Shown here in pieces: positions 22,268 to 32,863 of a DNA stretch of 64,000 nucleotides. This DNA comes from Mucidula mucida (lineage: Eukaryota; Basidiomycota; Agaricomycetes; Agaricales; Physalacriaceae). Both the position numbers and the translations under genes were made by a program. The notes below the pieces were generated by a model that saw only the letters and a program-made list of their open reading frames with translations, was not told the DNA's origin and made no database searches. The stretch lies in assembly GCA_015501055.1 (NCBI GenBank), contig JADNYV010000197.1, positions 1 to 64,000 of the forward strand, read 5' to 3'. Positions within the stretch are counted from its first letter, which is position 1. Every line of letters begins with the position of its first letter.

Positions 22268-24291
22268 GCGTGTGTCCATCAGCTGTCCATAGCCATCGTT
22301 GCGCTGGCAGCGTCCTGGATGTATCACAAGAATTACGTTTCCATGATGGGTATGGCGGCGAGTGCACGTAGAAGATGGTGGACAGAGGCAAAGAACGCGA
22401 GAGTGAATAAAGTTACTTTTTGGGCCTCACTTGCGGTCACTTGCCGCACTTGCCGAACTTATTTCCCCGCCAAAGCCGGCAAGTTAACTTCGGTCACTTA
22501 CCTCACTTGCTCACTTGCCACTTGGTGGGCCCTTTCCCCTTGCGCGCTTACCTCCTTCGACGGCGGCTCATGACGACGGTTCACCTGAGGACGTCGTCGT
22601 TATCATGGCTCGCTCTCCGCGGTGTATAAGAAGTTCGGAGGTTCTGCTCGACCGCTCACATCACTCCCTCGATCATTGACTGTTAGTCGAAAAAGGGCCA
22701 TATCTTCTGGGGCCCCTACGCCTAAGCGAGATGTGAGCTGAAATCTATAGGTGAGTGCTTGAATGATATGTGTACGCGATGTCTAATATTTTCTTACAGC
22801 AGCTGTCTCTCAATACATAAATGTACGGTCCCTCCTACCACATCATGAATTCTGCGGGCCACGCGATGTTAGCAAGCTATTTAGTCGCCATTCGTTCTTT
22901 CATCACCCCTTGTGGCCTTCAATGAATTCCAAGTCCCACTCTAAGCACCCGACCTTCTCAAGTTACCCGCAAGTTAAGGAACCAAGGTCACTTGGCAGTA
23001 GTAAGTGAATTTGTCGGTCTCACTTACACTTACAAGTGCACTTAAGTTACTTAAAGTTACTGTAAGTGACCTTGTAAGGTCACTTACAAGGGGTATAAGT
23101 GACTTCATAAGATCACTTGTGAGGGTATAAGTGAGTCGTCTCACTTAGCTTATGACAAACAGCGAGGTGCGTATTTTCTCTACTAGATACAATATGATTA
23201 CTTAGTGGGGTCCTTTCTAGCTCTCTTGCTGCGTTGCGTCGAGTTGCGACAGCAAAGAACCATGTTCAACCTGGCTGCGGGTCCGCGACTTGGAAATGCG
23301 TTTTTTGAAAGGTGAAGGGGCTTTCGTCATCGTTTTCCGAGTAGCAAATGGATTCTTGTGTCGTTCTGGCCGCAGTTCAAAGGCAGGTAGAAGTGTCGAA
23401 TGCATCACCTTTGCGGGGCTGAGTGATTGCCGAGCCATAGTATGTGGCGTATGAATAGACTCTCAAAGTGAACGCCGCCGTCCACGTTGATTGACAGGTG
23501 TTCGAGGTATAGTGGGCTGAGGCGGGGTAATGAGGTTGATGACGGTTTGCTTTGATTCCAGCTCATGCTAGATTTTCAACCGTGTGGCGTACTCCTCACG
23601 TAGGCGGGAGCCTGAAATCAGCGTCTAGAACTCGAGTATGAGACCTTAGACTTCGAAAAATGAAAGAGCATACCTTGTTCGACTGGTACCAATTTGGCAT
23701 CCTGGGTACCGTAGATACAGGCCAGTCATAGGGCGAGGCATCCAAGTCGTGAGGCGGGCATCGGAGTAGCAGTAGGTGCAGATATGGTGGTAGTCGTTGA
23801 GGAAGAAGGCGCGTGGGAAGACATCAATCATTCTTCTGTACGTCACGAACGCGCTCGAATGGATCGTCCGCCGACATCGACCTTGTACAAGTTCCTTGCT
23901 GCAACAAGTTACTTGGTATAAGTTTACAATAAGCCCTCAGCAGTGATCCAGTTGATATGGACGTCGAACACGGCATCATCAGACTTATGTGGCCTTGATT
24001 CAATGCTATAAGCTATTTAAATTACATGGAGGTACGGGAAACGCCCGCTGGCAGCGTCTACGACGTCAAAGCGAGCTCAAGTGACTCGCAGCTCAAGTAA
24101 CTTACAAGTGCGACAAAGTCACTTATAAGTTACTTGATCGCGACAACTTCACTTATGAGCCAAAAAGTGAATCCAAGTTAGGCAAGTGAACTTTTGGCGC
24201 GGCAAGTGAATGTGTCAAAGTGAAATTGTTAACCATCAAAGAACGCGATGGTCTTGTTTGGCCCTTTCGACCATGAGTCGGACCGGGTAAG
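22268..24291 (+). other. Possible exon split by a transposon-like insertion
   Basis: Left of the 1.8 kb element a frame reads LSIAIVALAASWMYHKNYV then ARRRWWTEAKNA. Right of it the same frame continues with MVLFGPFDHESDR and a perfect donor-like CGG/GTAAGT at about 24287. If one copy of the 12-bp flanking repeat is removed, the two parts form one open exon with a potential membrane segment. No known family is recognised. The gene assignment is weak; the continuity of the frame is the only support. Confidence 0.35.
22401..24236. mobile_element. Putative non-autonomous DNA transposon with subterminal AAGTGA/CACTTG motifs
   Basis: The 1836 bp are bounded by a perfect 12-bp direct repeat CAAAGAACGCGA (22389-22400 and 24237-24248), as for a target-site duplication. 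Both ends are packed with TCACTT/AAGTGA words. The 10-mer CACTTGCCGC sits 37 bp inside the left end (22438) and its complement GCGGCAAGTG 28 bp inside the right end (24199-24208). A further dense block lies at 22965-23150. Clustered subterminal motifs plus a TSD are typical of hAT-like and related DNA transposons. Interior frames on the minus strand (23217-23438, 23646-23846) are short, broken and unrecognised, so no transposase is evident. Confidence 0.6.
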
Positions 24292-24767
24292 TAGATGTAA
24301 AGTAAATCTATTCTACGTGTCGTCAGTACGTGGTCCATCCTCTGCGAAACAGACTTACCCCAGTACACGGTGGCGGAGTAAGCTGATCAGTTGCGCGCGT
24401 CCATACCGCGCGCTCGGTCTTTATCTCCGATCTCTGAGATGGTTCTCCTACTAGTATCATCACAAGGACACACCTAATGTGTATCATTGAATCACGCAGG
24501 ACAGAACTATTAGGCCTCCGAATTGAGGGAAGGAATCTGGTGCACGGTACTCGGTCGGGAGAAGTGTTCACTGTTGATTGGGAGTATATATCTTAAGGAC
24601 AGAAAATACCCCACCAATGTCATTGAATGTACAGAACATTTCTGATAATTCAACCAATGAAACTGACTTGTCACCTTGACCACTGTTTTTCATGCAGATT
24701 TCCTTGATTAGCCCGGGAGGGTTTTCCTGATGTACTAGATAGGGAGTAAGAGTATACACGCGCGCGA
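24292..24767. other. Spacer, no gene seen
   Basis: Short frames only. It probably contains the 3' flank of the mitochondrial ribosomal protein gene. A partial exon of a lost gene could extend in from the left. Confidence 0.4.
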
Positions 24768-25586
24768 CTATGGCGGTGGCGCCTCTTTTTCCTCCAGCGC
24801 CTTCTTCCAACCCTCCAGCGTCCTATGCAGCCGCCCGCCACTCGCCTGACTGAGCACGCCCGCAAGTTGGGTCGACGGTGCACTAATCATACCAACAATC
24901 TGCGCCCTCAGCGTGTCCAGCGTCGGCATCTTTGCGATCGTCGGTATCGTCTCCGGCAAGATGATCCTCTCCTCTATGAGCAAGCCCAGAACACGCAGCT
25001 CGGGCGTCTGGACGGGCTTTGCGCGCTTCATGCGCCGGCCGGGTGTGGACGGGTCGGCGGTCTTGGACGCTAGCTCCTTCTCTATTTGCTCTGCTGTCTT
25101 TGGAGGCCGCTTCGGGACGCTCCGGTCGAGGGCGCGAAGGATGGCGTTGACGTAGGGGGGATGGAGGGCGGGGAGTGAGAGGAGGGCATAGCCGCCTTGG
25201 ATGCCGTCTATCATTTTCTGGACATCCCCGAGGTCGAGGCCTGGACGGTCGCGGAGTGCGGCGCCGAATATACCGCTGTTTATGACGGTGAGAGTGGGAG
25301 CGGGGAGGCGCTCTGCATCTTTCGGCGGCGGGACTTTCTCTGCGGCTATCCCGAGGTCGAGACGGAGCTTCTTTAGCCTCTCAGCGGTGAAGCCGTCGCG
25401 ACTGAGAAAGATGAGGGGGGCGGTGGTGGTCGACTTGAGAATGTTCGTGTACCAGTTGTATTGGAATGCTTTGCGACCGGAGAATATACGGGGACCAGGA
25501 GATGGCCTGACCACCTGCAGCGCAATCGCGTATCCGCGCGAGCAGCTCGGCACCGTACGCGCCCCAACGCGTCCAAGAGCAAACAT
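24768..25586 (-). CDS. Mitochondrial large-subunit ribosomal protein uL10m
   Basis: Intronless 272-aa frame, ATG 25586 (MFALGRVGARTVPSCSRGY), with an Arg/Ser-rich N-terminus suitable as mitochondrial targeting peptide. The body follows ribosomal L10: SRKAFQYNWYTNILKSTTTAPLIFL-like start, LSRDGFTAERLKKLRLDLG, VINSGIFGAALRD, and the C-terminal LGLLIEERIILPETI, LRAQIVGMISAPSTQLAGVL (compare bacterial L10 LRAQLLGLLQAPA). uL10m forms the base of the stalk on the mitoribosome. The gene is head-to-head with the SERP1/RAMP4 gene, starts 120 bp apart. Confidence 0.85.
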   Translation of the reverse strand: MFALGRVGARTVPSCSRGYAIALQVVRPSPGPRIFSGRKAFQYNWYTNILKSTTTAPLIFLSRDGFTAERLKKLRLDLGIAAEKVPPPKDAERLPAPTLTVINSGIFGAALRDRPGLDLGDVQKMIDGIQGGYALLSLPALHPPYVNAILRALDRSVPKRPPKTAEQIEKELASKTADPSTPGRRMKRAKPVQTPELRVLGLLIEERIILPETIPTIAKMPTLDTLRAQIVGMISAPSTQLAGVLSQASGGRLHRTLEGWKKALEEKEAPPP

Positions 25587-25706
25587 GCAAAAATCTTTAT
25601 GTGACTGTTACCGTTCGTAGTGACAGGATGTCCGGGCCGGAGCCGAATGCTACTGATCGCGTGTTAGTGCCACGTTCTCCTTTAAAGTATACTCCCATCC
25701 TTCAAC

Positions 25707-25999
25707 ATGGTACGTGTGGCTAGCGCCTCTGTAAGCCCATCTAACAACGGCCTAGCCTACCCAATTTGAAATGCGCCAACGGAACGAAAAGTTCGCCAAA
25801 GACGCCAAAGCCGGCAAAAAACCAACACACCCATCGCGCCTCGAGCAAAAGGCTAAACAGAGCCCGCTGAATCTATGGGTTCTGGCTGTTATTATGTTTG
25901 TTGTCTTGGGAGGAGGTACGCGCTCAACTGCCTCTTTGAATCATCATCATTAACGCTTTAATAGTAATATTCGAGCTGGCAAGACTCGTATTCCTGTAA
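25707..25999 (+). CDS. SERP1/RAMP4-like stress-associated ER membrane protein (Ysy6 family)
   Basis: Three coding exons: 25707-25709 (the ATG alone), 25756-25915 and 25965-25999. The protein, about 65 aa, starts MPTQFEMRQRNEKFAK. The family pattern is clear: RQRNEKFAKDAKAGKKP, then a cytosolic basic stretch and one C-terminal membrane helix (NLWVLAVIMFVVLGGVIFEL), i.e. a tail-anchored Sec61-associated protein that stabilises nascent membrane proteins under stress. The first coding exon is one codon long, which explains why the frame seems to start at the internal Met (25771). The 3' splice restores VIFELARLVFL. Confidence 0.85.
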
Positions 26000-26455
26000 T
26001 GTGTCGACTCCATTGCATGTACCACCACCACGGTCCATTTCTTATCTTATTCTTATCGGAGGCATACACAAAATACACATTCGTTCCCTGCAATATTTCG
26101 TGTCCTCGATCAAGGTCGAATACGAGAACAACTCAATGGCACGCCTAAGTGCTACTCTCCGACAAATGGCTATCGAGCTTCATTCAAACCTCCAAGCGAA
26201 TTGGACAAGTCCTCAACGTATTCGTGTACGCAATGCGATTCCCATCCATTCTCCAATACTCCAAGGTCTCCCTAGGTGACGAACACATCAACACGTTGCA
26301 CACTGCTGACTCCCAAGTTTTCCCGAGAAGCTCGTGCTATTCTCGCCGTCATACTCCCCGTTAAGACTCAACAAAGTAACGTTCGACGGAGTTATATGTC
26401 ACCGTCATCCAGCTAAGCGCAACAGTTTTATATACGCCACAAGACAAAAACGGCT
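26000..26455. other. Convergent 3' region between SERP1-like and WD40 genes
   Basis: Both neighbouring genes end here. The frames present are short and show no domain. Confidence 0.45.
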
Positions 26456-28127
<1,672 letters not shown>

Positions 28128-28189
28128 GGCAAGAGAAAAGACGCGACGCGTTATTATTCCCACGCTTACCCTTTCACCTCTCCTTCAAA
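28128..28189. promoter_or_regulatory. 62-bp divergent promoter region
   Basis: Only 62 bp separate the start codon of the WD40 gene (minus) from that of the BMT5-like gene (plus). Both leaders and core promoters must lie in this gap and/or overlap the opposite 5' end. It contains CGCGACGCG and a pyrimidine run (CCTTTCACCTCTCC). Confidence 0.55.
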
Positions 28190-29273
28190 ATGGGAAAATC
28201 CAAAAACCTAAAATCAGCCCTTGCCTCCCAACAAACTCGACTCAAAAACAAGGAAAAGTCTCAAAAAGCAGCTAAAGCGACGGAATCGCAGCAAAAAGCC
28301 AAGAAATCAACCCAAAGCCAGAAAAGCAAACAACATCTGCGGCCAACCATACCATTCTTGCCTACGGACACCATCCTGCTTATCGGCGAGGGCAACTTTT
28401 CCTTCACCAGAGCCCTGGTTAAGAATGCACCTCCGGAACTTGTGCATCTGCCGCCCGGGAACATCACTGCGACGGCGTATGACAGCGAGCAGGATTGCTG
28501 CGCCAAGTACCCAGACGCACAGGACATTCTCGTGGACCTACGGGAGCGTGGCGTGCAAGTGCTCTTTGGCGTGGATGCATCTAAACTGGACCGTGTGCCC
28601 CAGTTGAAGGGACGCCGATGGGACAAAATATGCTGGAACTTTCCGCATGCTGGTATGTCCATCAACTTGCATAATATGCATTCGGGCTAACGGCGTTGCA
28701 GGGAAAGGTATAACAGACATGGATCGGAATATTCTATCAAATCAGGTCCTCATCTTGGATTTCTTGAGAACGGCGGAGGGATTATTGAAGAAGGGTCCTA
28801 TTCCGAGTGTTGGAGGGAACAAGAAGAAGAAGAAAAAGGCAGAGGACGACGATGCAGATGAAGAAGAGGACGAAGAAGATGCGCGTTCAATGTCGAGTGC
28901 CGGTGCTCGTGGTTCCATCCTCATCACACTGCGCAATGTAACTCCATATACATTATGGTTCGTCTCTTATCCAATCCTCACCCATAGTATTAGTATACTC
29001 ACATCCTACTCGCACAGGGATGTACCGAGACTCGCTAAACATCCGCCTCCCCCAAACACCGGCAGTACACCCCCGAATCCCTCGTACATCCTCCTTCGGT
29101 CCTTTGTATTCCACCGCAGTTCTTGGGAAGGCTATGAACACCGAATGACCAAAGGCGAGCGAGCGCATGGGACGGGAAAGACGGGCGAAGGGGGTGAAGA
29201 CCGCACCTGGCAGTTCTGCATTAACAATCGAGGTGTGTTCGTTTCCTTTATAGGCGGGGAGAGGTGTATCTGA
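28190..29273 (+). CDS. BMT5-like 25S rRNA (uridine-N3)-methyltransferase
   Basis: Exons 28190-28652, 28702-28957 and 29018-29273 are in phase and give 324 aa. A Lys/Gln-rich N-terminus suitable for nucleolar localisation precedes the DUF2431/BMT5 domain: TDTILLIGEGNFSFTRALVK (SAM-binding loop GEGNFSF), ITATAYDSEQDCCAKYP, GVDASKLDRVPQLKGRRWDK and ICWNFPHAGKGITDMDRNI (catalytic NFPH-G motif), then QVLILDFLRTAEGLLKKG. An insertion rich in Lys and acidic residues (KKKKKKAEDDDADEEEDEED) precedes ILITLRNVTPYTLWDVPRLA, the family's late strand. The enzyme methylates U2634 in yeast 25S rRNA. It is divergent from the WD40 gene with a 62 bp gap. Confidence 0.85.
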
Positions 29274-30133
29274 CGTGATTTGTGAAACCAGCATGAGCAT
29301 TAGACGAGATCTACTTTCATACACCTTCATCGAAGCTACTCCCACAAGTATCACCGGTTCAATGCAGAGACTATGTTGATGAATGGTCTCCTGCATAAGG
29401 CCTTTCTGGCGCCTCAAGGTCGTCAAGTGTTTGATCGTCGTTGTACGTTTGATATCTATCCGGTAGAGCAGTAAAACTAAACATGTCATCACAACGAATG
29501 CAGACTCATATTCTGCGGTACGGCGGCTAGTACGGTATGTAATAGTGGCGTCGCCGCCGAATACCCCACCGTTGCCACCGACGAACTTGATGTTTCGTTG
29601 GGTAACCCAACAAAACATCATCTCGGGACTCAGAGGCCGTTACACAGACTTTCAACTGCTCGCAGCGCCGGGCCTGGTCTTCATCTTGGCTTAATTCATT
29701 TGTTTTAGGAGCGCAATCTCTTACACGATCCAGTATGCGTGACCTTGTCCAACCCTTAGGGTTTCCAGCCGCAGCGCACCATAGAGCCTTTCAAGTCCTG
29801 AACTATGTGTCGTTCAAAGGCCTCGATCGTTGTCTGTATCCAAAGGAGAGTGACGAGCGCCTACAGATGAGCACGAAGATTGCAGGGTAGTCCTTGGATT
29901 AGCATTTGGAAATGTTGGGGCTTCGGGATGATCCGAAGTGGCGGTACGAAACCCGCAGCTTAAATGCTGTTCATATCCCACCTGTCATGGTCCGGTTTCT
30001 TTCTTCCTTTCCACGCCCATTTTCCTCCTTCTTCTTGGTTCAGCGCTATTTTTCTGTTCTCCTTTCGTGCGCAATTGCATGCTGAGCCATTTTACTTTGA
30101 CACGACTTTCATTTCGAACATCATCATACTATC
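29274..30133. other. 860 bp spacer; faint membrane-protein-like remnant
   Basis: On the minus strand 29300-29620 an open frame includes EYESAFVVMTCLVLLLYR, faintly like a late helix of the multi-pass proteins common in these fungi, but it runs on antisense into the BMT5-like gene and lacks other exons. It is at best a relic. The remainder is presumably the promoter of the next gene, with CT-rich sequence at 30000-30060. Confidence 0.35.
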
Positions 30134-31273
30134 ATGCCTTCAATTTCAAAACGCGGCGAGAACGGTTTGACGGATAAGAGTGGGGGGTTGAATGGGGCGG
30201 GCGCGGTGGTGATTGCGGTGTGCGTGGTGGTGGGCGTTATGGTTGTCGGCTTTATCGTCTGGATCATCGTCAGGCGGGTACGGCGGCAACGCGAGGGGAA
30301 GCGCGCGTATTCGGTGCATCACACCAAGAACAATTCGGACACTGGGCATCTTTTGGCGCAGACGCCGTCCTGGCTTCCTGACGCGCACAAGGATGGACTC
30401 CCTACGTTCACGACATCATACCGCGCCGATGCCCCACCCATATTTAACTTCCCAGCACAGACTTTTGCTCCTGCAAGCTCTATTTCCTCGACGGCGCGCT
30501 ATTCACAGCTAAAACACTCAGGGATGGAGGACAGCGAGGAGCACGATCGCCGCCATTCCTTTGCATCCACACTAACTCCGCGCCCGCCGTCGACGGTGCT
30601 GATGCTGGAAGAGTCGGCCGTGCCCTTCATGCGCGAGGTCACGCGCGCGCCCTCACACTCTCCAAAGTCTCTTCCCCCACTCTCCATCCCCCGCGTCGAT
30701 GCCGTGTCCACGTCAAGTTACACTTCCGTACATCCGGTGGCGGTGATGGATACCCCGATAACATCTGCCGTGTCGTCTGCCACTTCAGAGTCCATATATT
30801 CTCAGGCCAGCGCGACGACGAGTCGTGCCCCGCCGGCTCCGTCTCCGTCCCCGCCTCCCATCCCATCAATTCCCACTCTGATACCTGCATCGTTGGTTTC
30901 TACGCGCCGCACGCTCCCGGCAATCCCAGACGACGTCCTCCGGCGCGTCGCACAAACCGAACTGCCGGGGGCTGATCTTAATCGTGCACCGACAAAGGTC
31001 ATCGCTACATTAGTGAAGAAGCGCGCTCACGGTGCGGAGCTAAATAGGAACGGGACGGCCGTATCGCGTATCGAGCGCTCGGACTCGATAACGTCGTTTG
31101 ACGGTCCAGGGGAGGATGAGGTGGTGGAGTTTCATCCTGTGACGGGGCGCAGGCGTATGAAGACGACGAGGCGCAAGTGGGAGGCGGCGCGCGCGAAGCA
31201 GCGCGAGGCTGAGATGGTGGATGTGCCGATGTCGGCTACGGAGACGAGACATGATACTACTTTGGACAGTTAA
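30134..31273 (+). CDS. Single-pass membrane protein with long Ser/Pro-rich cytoplasmic tail
   Basis: Intronless 379-aa frame from ATG 30134 (MPSISKRGENGLTDKSGG). One membrane helix lies at about residues 23-47 (GAVVIAVCVVVGVMVVGFIV WIIV), followed at once by a basic stop-transfer sequence RRVRRQREGKR. The remaining 330 residues are Ser/Pro/Thr-rich with no domain recognised; the end contains GRRRMKTTRRKWEAARAKQREAE, predicted helical and basic. A short outside N-terminus plus this layout fits many fungal sensor-like or SH3-ligand proteins, but no family can be named. A start upstream through a spliced signal-peptide exon (frame at 29938-30177) is possible. Confidence 0.7.
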   Translation: MPSISKRGENGLTDKSGGLNGAGAVVIAVCVVVGVMVVGFIVWIIVRRVRRQREGKRAYSVHHTKNNSDTGHLLAQTPSWLPDAHKDGLPTFTTSYRADAPPIFNFPAQTFAPASSISSTARYSQLKHSGMEDSEEHDRRHSFASTLTPRPPSTVLMLEESAVPFMREVTRAPSHSPKSLPPLSIPRVDAVSTSSYTSVHPVAVMDTPITSAVSSATSESIYSQASATTSRAPPAPSPSPPPIPSIPTLIPASLVSTRRTLPAIPDDVLRRVAQTELPGADLNRAPTKVIATLVKKRAHGAELNRNGTAVSRIERSDSITSFDGPGEDEVVEFHPVTGRRRMKTTRRKWEAARAKQREAEMVDVPMSATETRHDTTLDS

Positions 31274-31411
31274 TTTTATTCTTTGTGACGATTTAGGACG
31301 TAGTACATACATATTTGAAAACGATCTTGTAAAACATGATATAAAGTTGAACCTCAAGCTTCAAGCTGTACGCACAAAGTATTGGATTCGTTTGGACGGG
31401 GTGTATATGAT

Positions 31412-32681
31412 TTACTCGAAAGGCAGAGCGGCTAGGCTTCCTCGTATATGCTCTAGATCATCTAATGAGATATCAAACCCCCCATACTTTCTCAACGCAT
31501 CCCGCCGTTCATACTCGGTCTTCGCCTCGACCAAAAGCTCCGTCCCTGCTCCTACATGTCTATTAAACACAGCGCCCTTGACACCGATCCGCCCAATGTA
31601 CCGTGTGGCTGGCGAGTCCTCCATATTAGGCTCAGCACCCAACTCCTCTGCTTCCTTCTTCGTCAACCAAAAGTGTTTAGAAAATACAATCTTGTCAGAG
31701 AAGAACGTGCCCGCCATCTTGCTCACGGCAAAGTTCGCAGCTTGGTAATCCTTCTCGAAAAACTCGACCTCCGTGAACGCGTACACGATCCGCCAAACGG
31801 GTTCCTGGTCCGACGACTCTTTTCCGGCGTGCATCACTTCCAGGCGCCAGTCGACTGTCGGTGAACCGTCTATATATCATGAGCTATCGAATGATAAAAC
31901 GAAAAGTTGCAAAAAACCAACCCAAGCTGCAATCAGGACGCGCTCCCCTCGTGAGACGATGGCTCTCCATGGGAGACACGCCCATGACCACATTCTGCGG
32001 ATCGCACGAAAGCAGAATCGGGCGCGACGGCCCAGATCCGCCGCACCCGACGTCCATGAGGTACGTCGTGAGGCCGTCTTCCCCTGGCTGCACGAACAGA
32101 ACCATGTGCACGAATGGGGTGTACAGCGGAGGCTCCCCCGTAGGCGTCTCCGACTCGTTGATGCGTCCAGCGCCAGAGTAGACTCTACGTGATGAATGAA
32201 TGAAGAATTAAGAAAGCTGAGGAAACAATATATATATATCATACTTACCGATATCCAAGCCCTCGGAGTGCCTCCAAGAAAAATATGTTCATTCCGAAGC
32301 AATACGACCCCTTGCCCTCACATACGATCCTGCTATACAAACCCTCCGGGCTGATATCCATATCGCGATTCTTCGTACTAAGTTCGCAATTCAGCAAGTT
32401 TGAAATCACTCCACACCCCCCACCTCCCCACAACTCACTCACTAATGCATCGCCGTGTTCTCGTAGGGATACTTCACGATATGCAATCGGTTAACAATGT
32501 GCATGTTCGCGAGCGTCGTGGGGAAGGCGCCGCGCGCGAGGTCGGCTGCAGAGTACGACGTGGGGAAGGAGATTGAGGTGAGCCAGTGTGATATTTGGGA
32601 AGGGGTATAGCGGGAGGGTATGCGTTTGATGCGGAGGGAGTCGCGGAGCTCGCCATTTAGAGGCCAGGAGGTAGTAGACAT
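31412..32681 (-). CDS. Arylamine N-acetyltransferase family protein
   Basis: Four minus-strand exons fit: from ATG 32681 (MSTTSWPLNGELRDSLRIKR) to about 32443, then pieces near 32379-32252, 32187-31916 and 31868-31412. Family motifs: LHIVKYPYENTAMHY (NAT pattern H...PFEN..MH), VCEGKGSYCFGMN (catalytic Cys), FVHMVLFVQ (catalytic His) and YLMDVGCG (catalytic Asp). The C-terminal part reads WRIVYAFTEVEFFEKDYQAA and FSKHFWLTKKEAEELG. NAT enzymes acetylate aromatic amines and hydrazines with acetyl-CoA and detoxify xenobiotics in fungi. The intron near 32240 contains a TA microsatellite. Its 5' half is duplicated in inverted orientation at 42760-43230. Confidence 0.85.
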
Positions 32682-32863
32682 GGTGATGGTTTGGGGGAAG
32701 CGCGGCGATCAGTCACGGTCGCGTGTCAAGTTCTGGTCGCGTGTATTTTGTGCAGGGCTCGGAGCCCAGGTCTGATTTCAGTTCAAAGCTACCTTTCAGG
32801 TCTTGAAAACTACTATTGGCTCGGCGAGTCCAGCGATATGTTGACGGATGGCTTCAAATGGAC
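32480..32863. repeat. Left arm of inverted duplication flanking the second FunK1 array
   Basis: The NAT first exon and its upstream region reappear in inverse orientation at about 42760-43075. Shared words include GGGCTCGGAGCCCAGGTCTG and CGGCGAGTCCAGCGA, both as reverse complements there. The arms face each other across the five FunK1 genes. Confidence 0.7.

Noticed and set aside
22965..23150. Possible CRISPR-like or satellite array of AAGTGA words
   Set aside because: Spacing is irregular, motifs are on both strands, and CRISPR is not expected in a fungal nucleus; better explained as part of the putative transposon.
28953..29621. 222-codon minus-strand frame opposite the BMT5-like gene
   Set aside because: Two thirds of it are antisense to a well-supported methyltransferase exon. 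The remaining part has only one weak hydrophobic segment and no exon chain.
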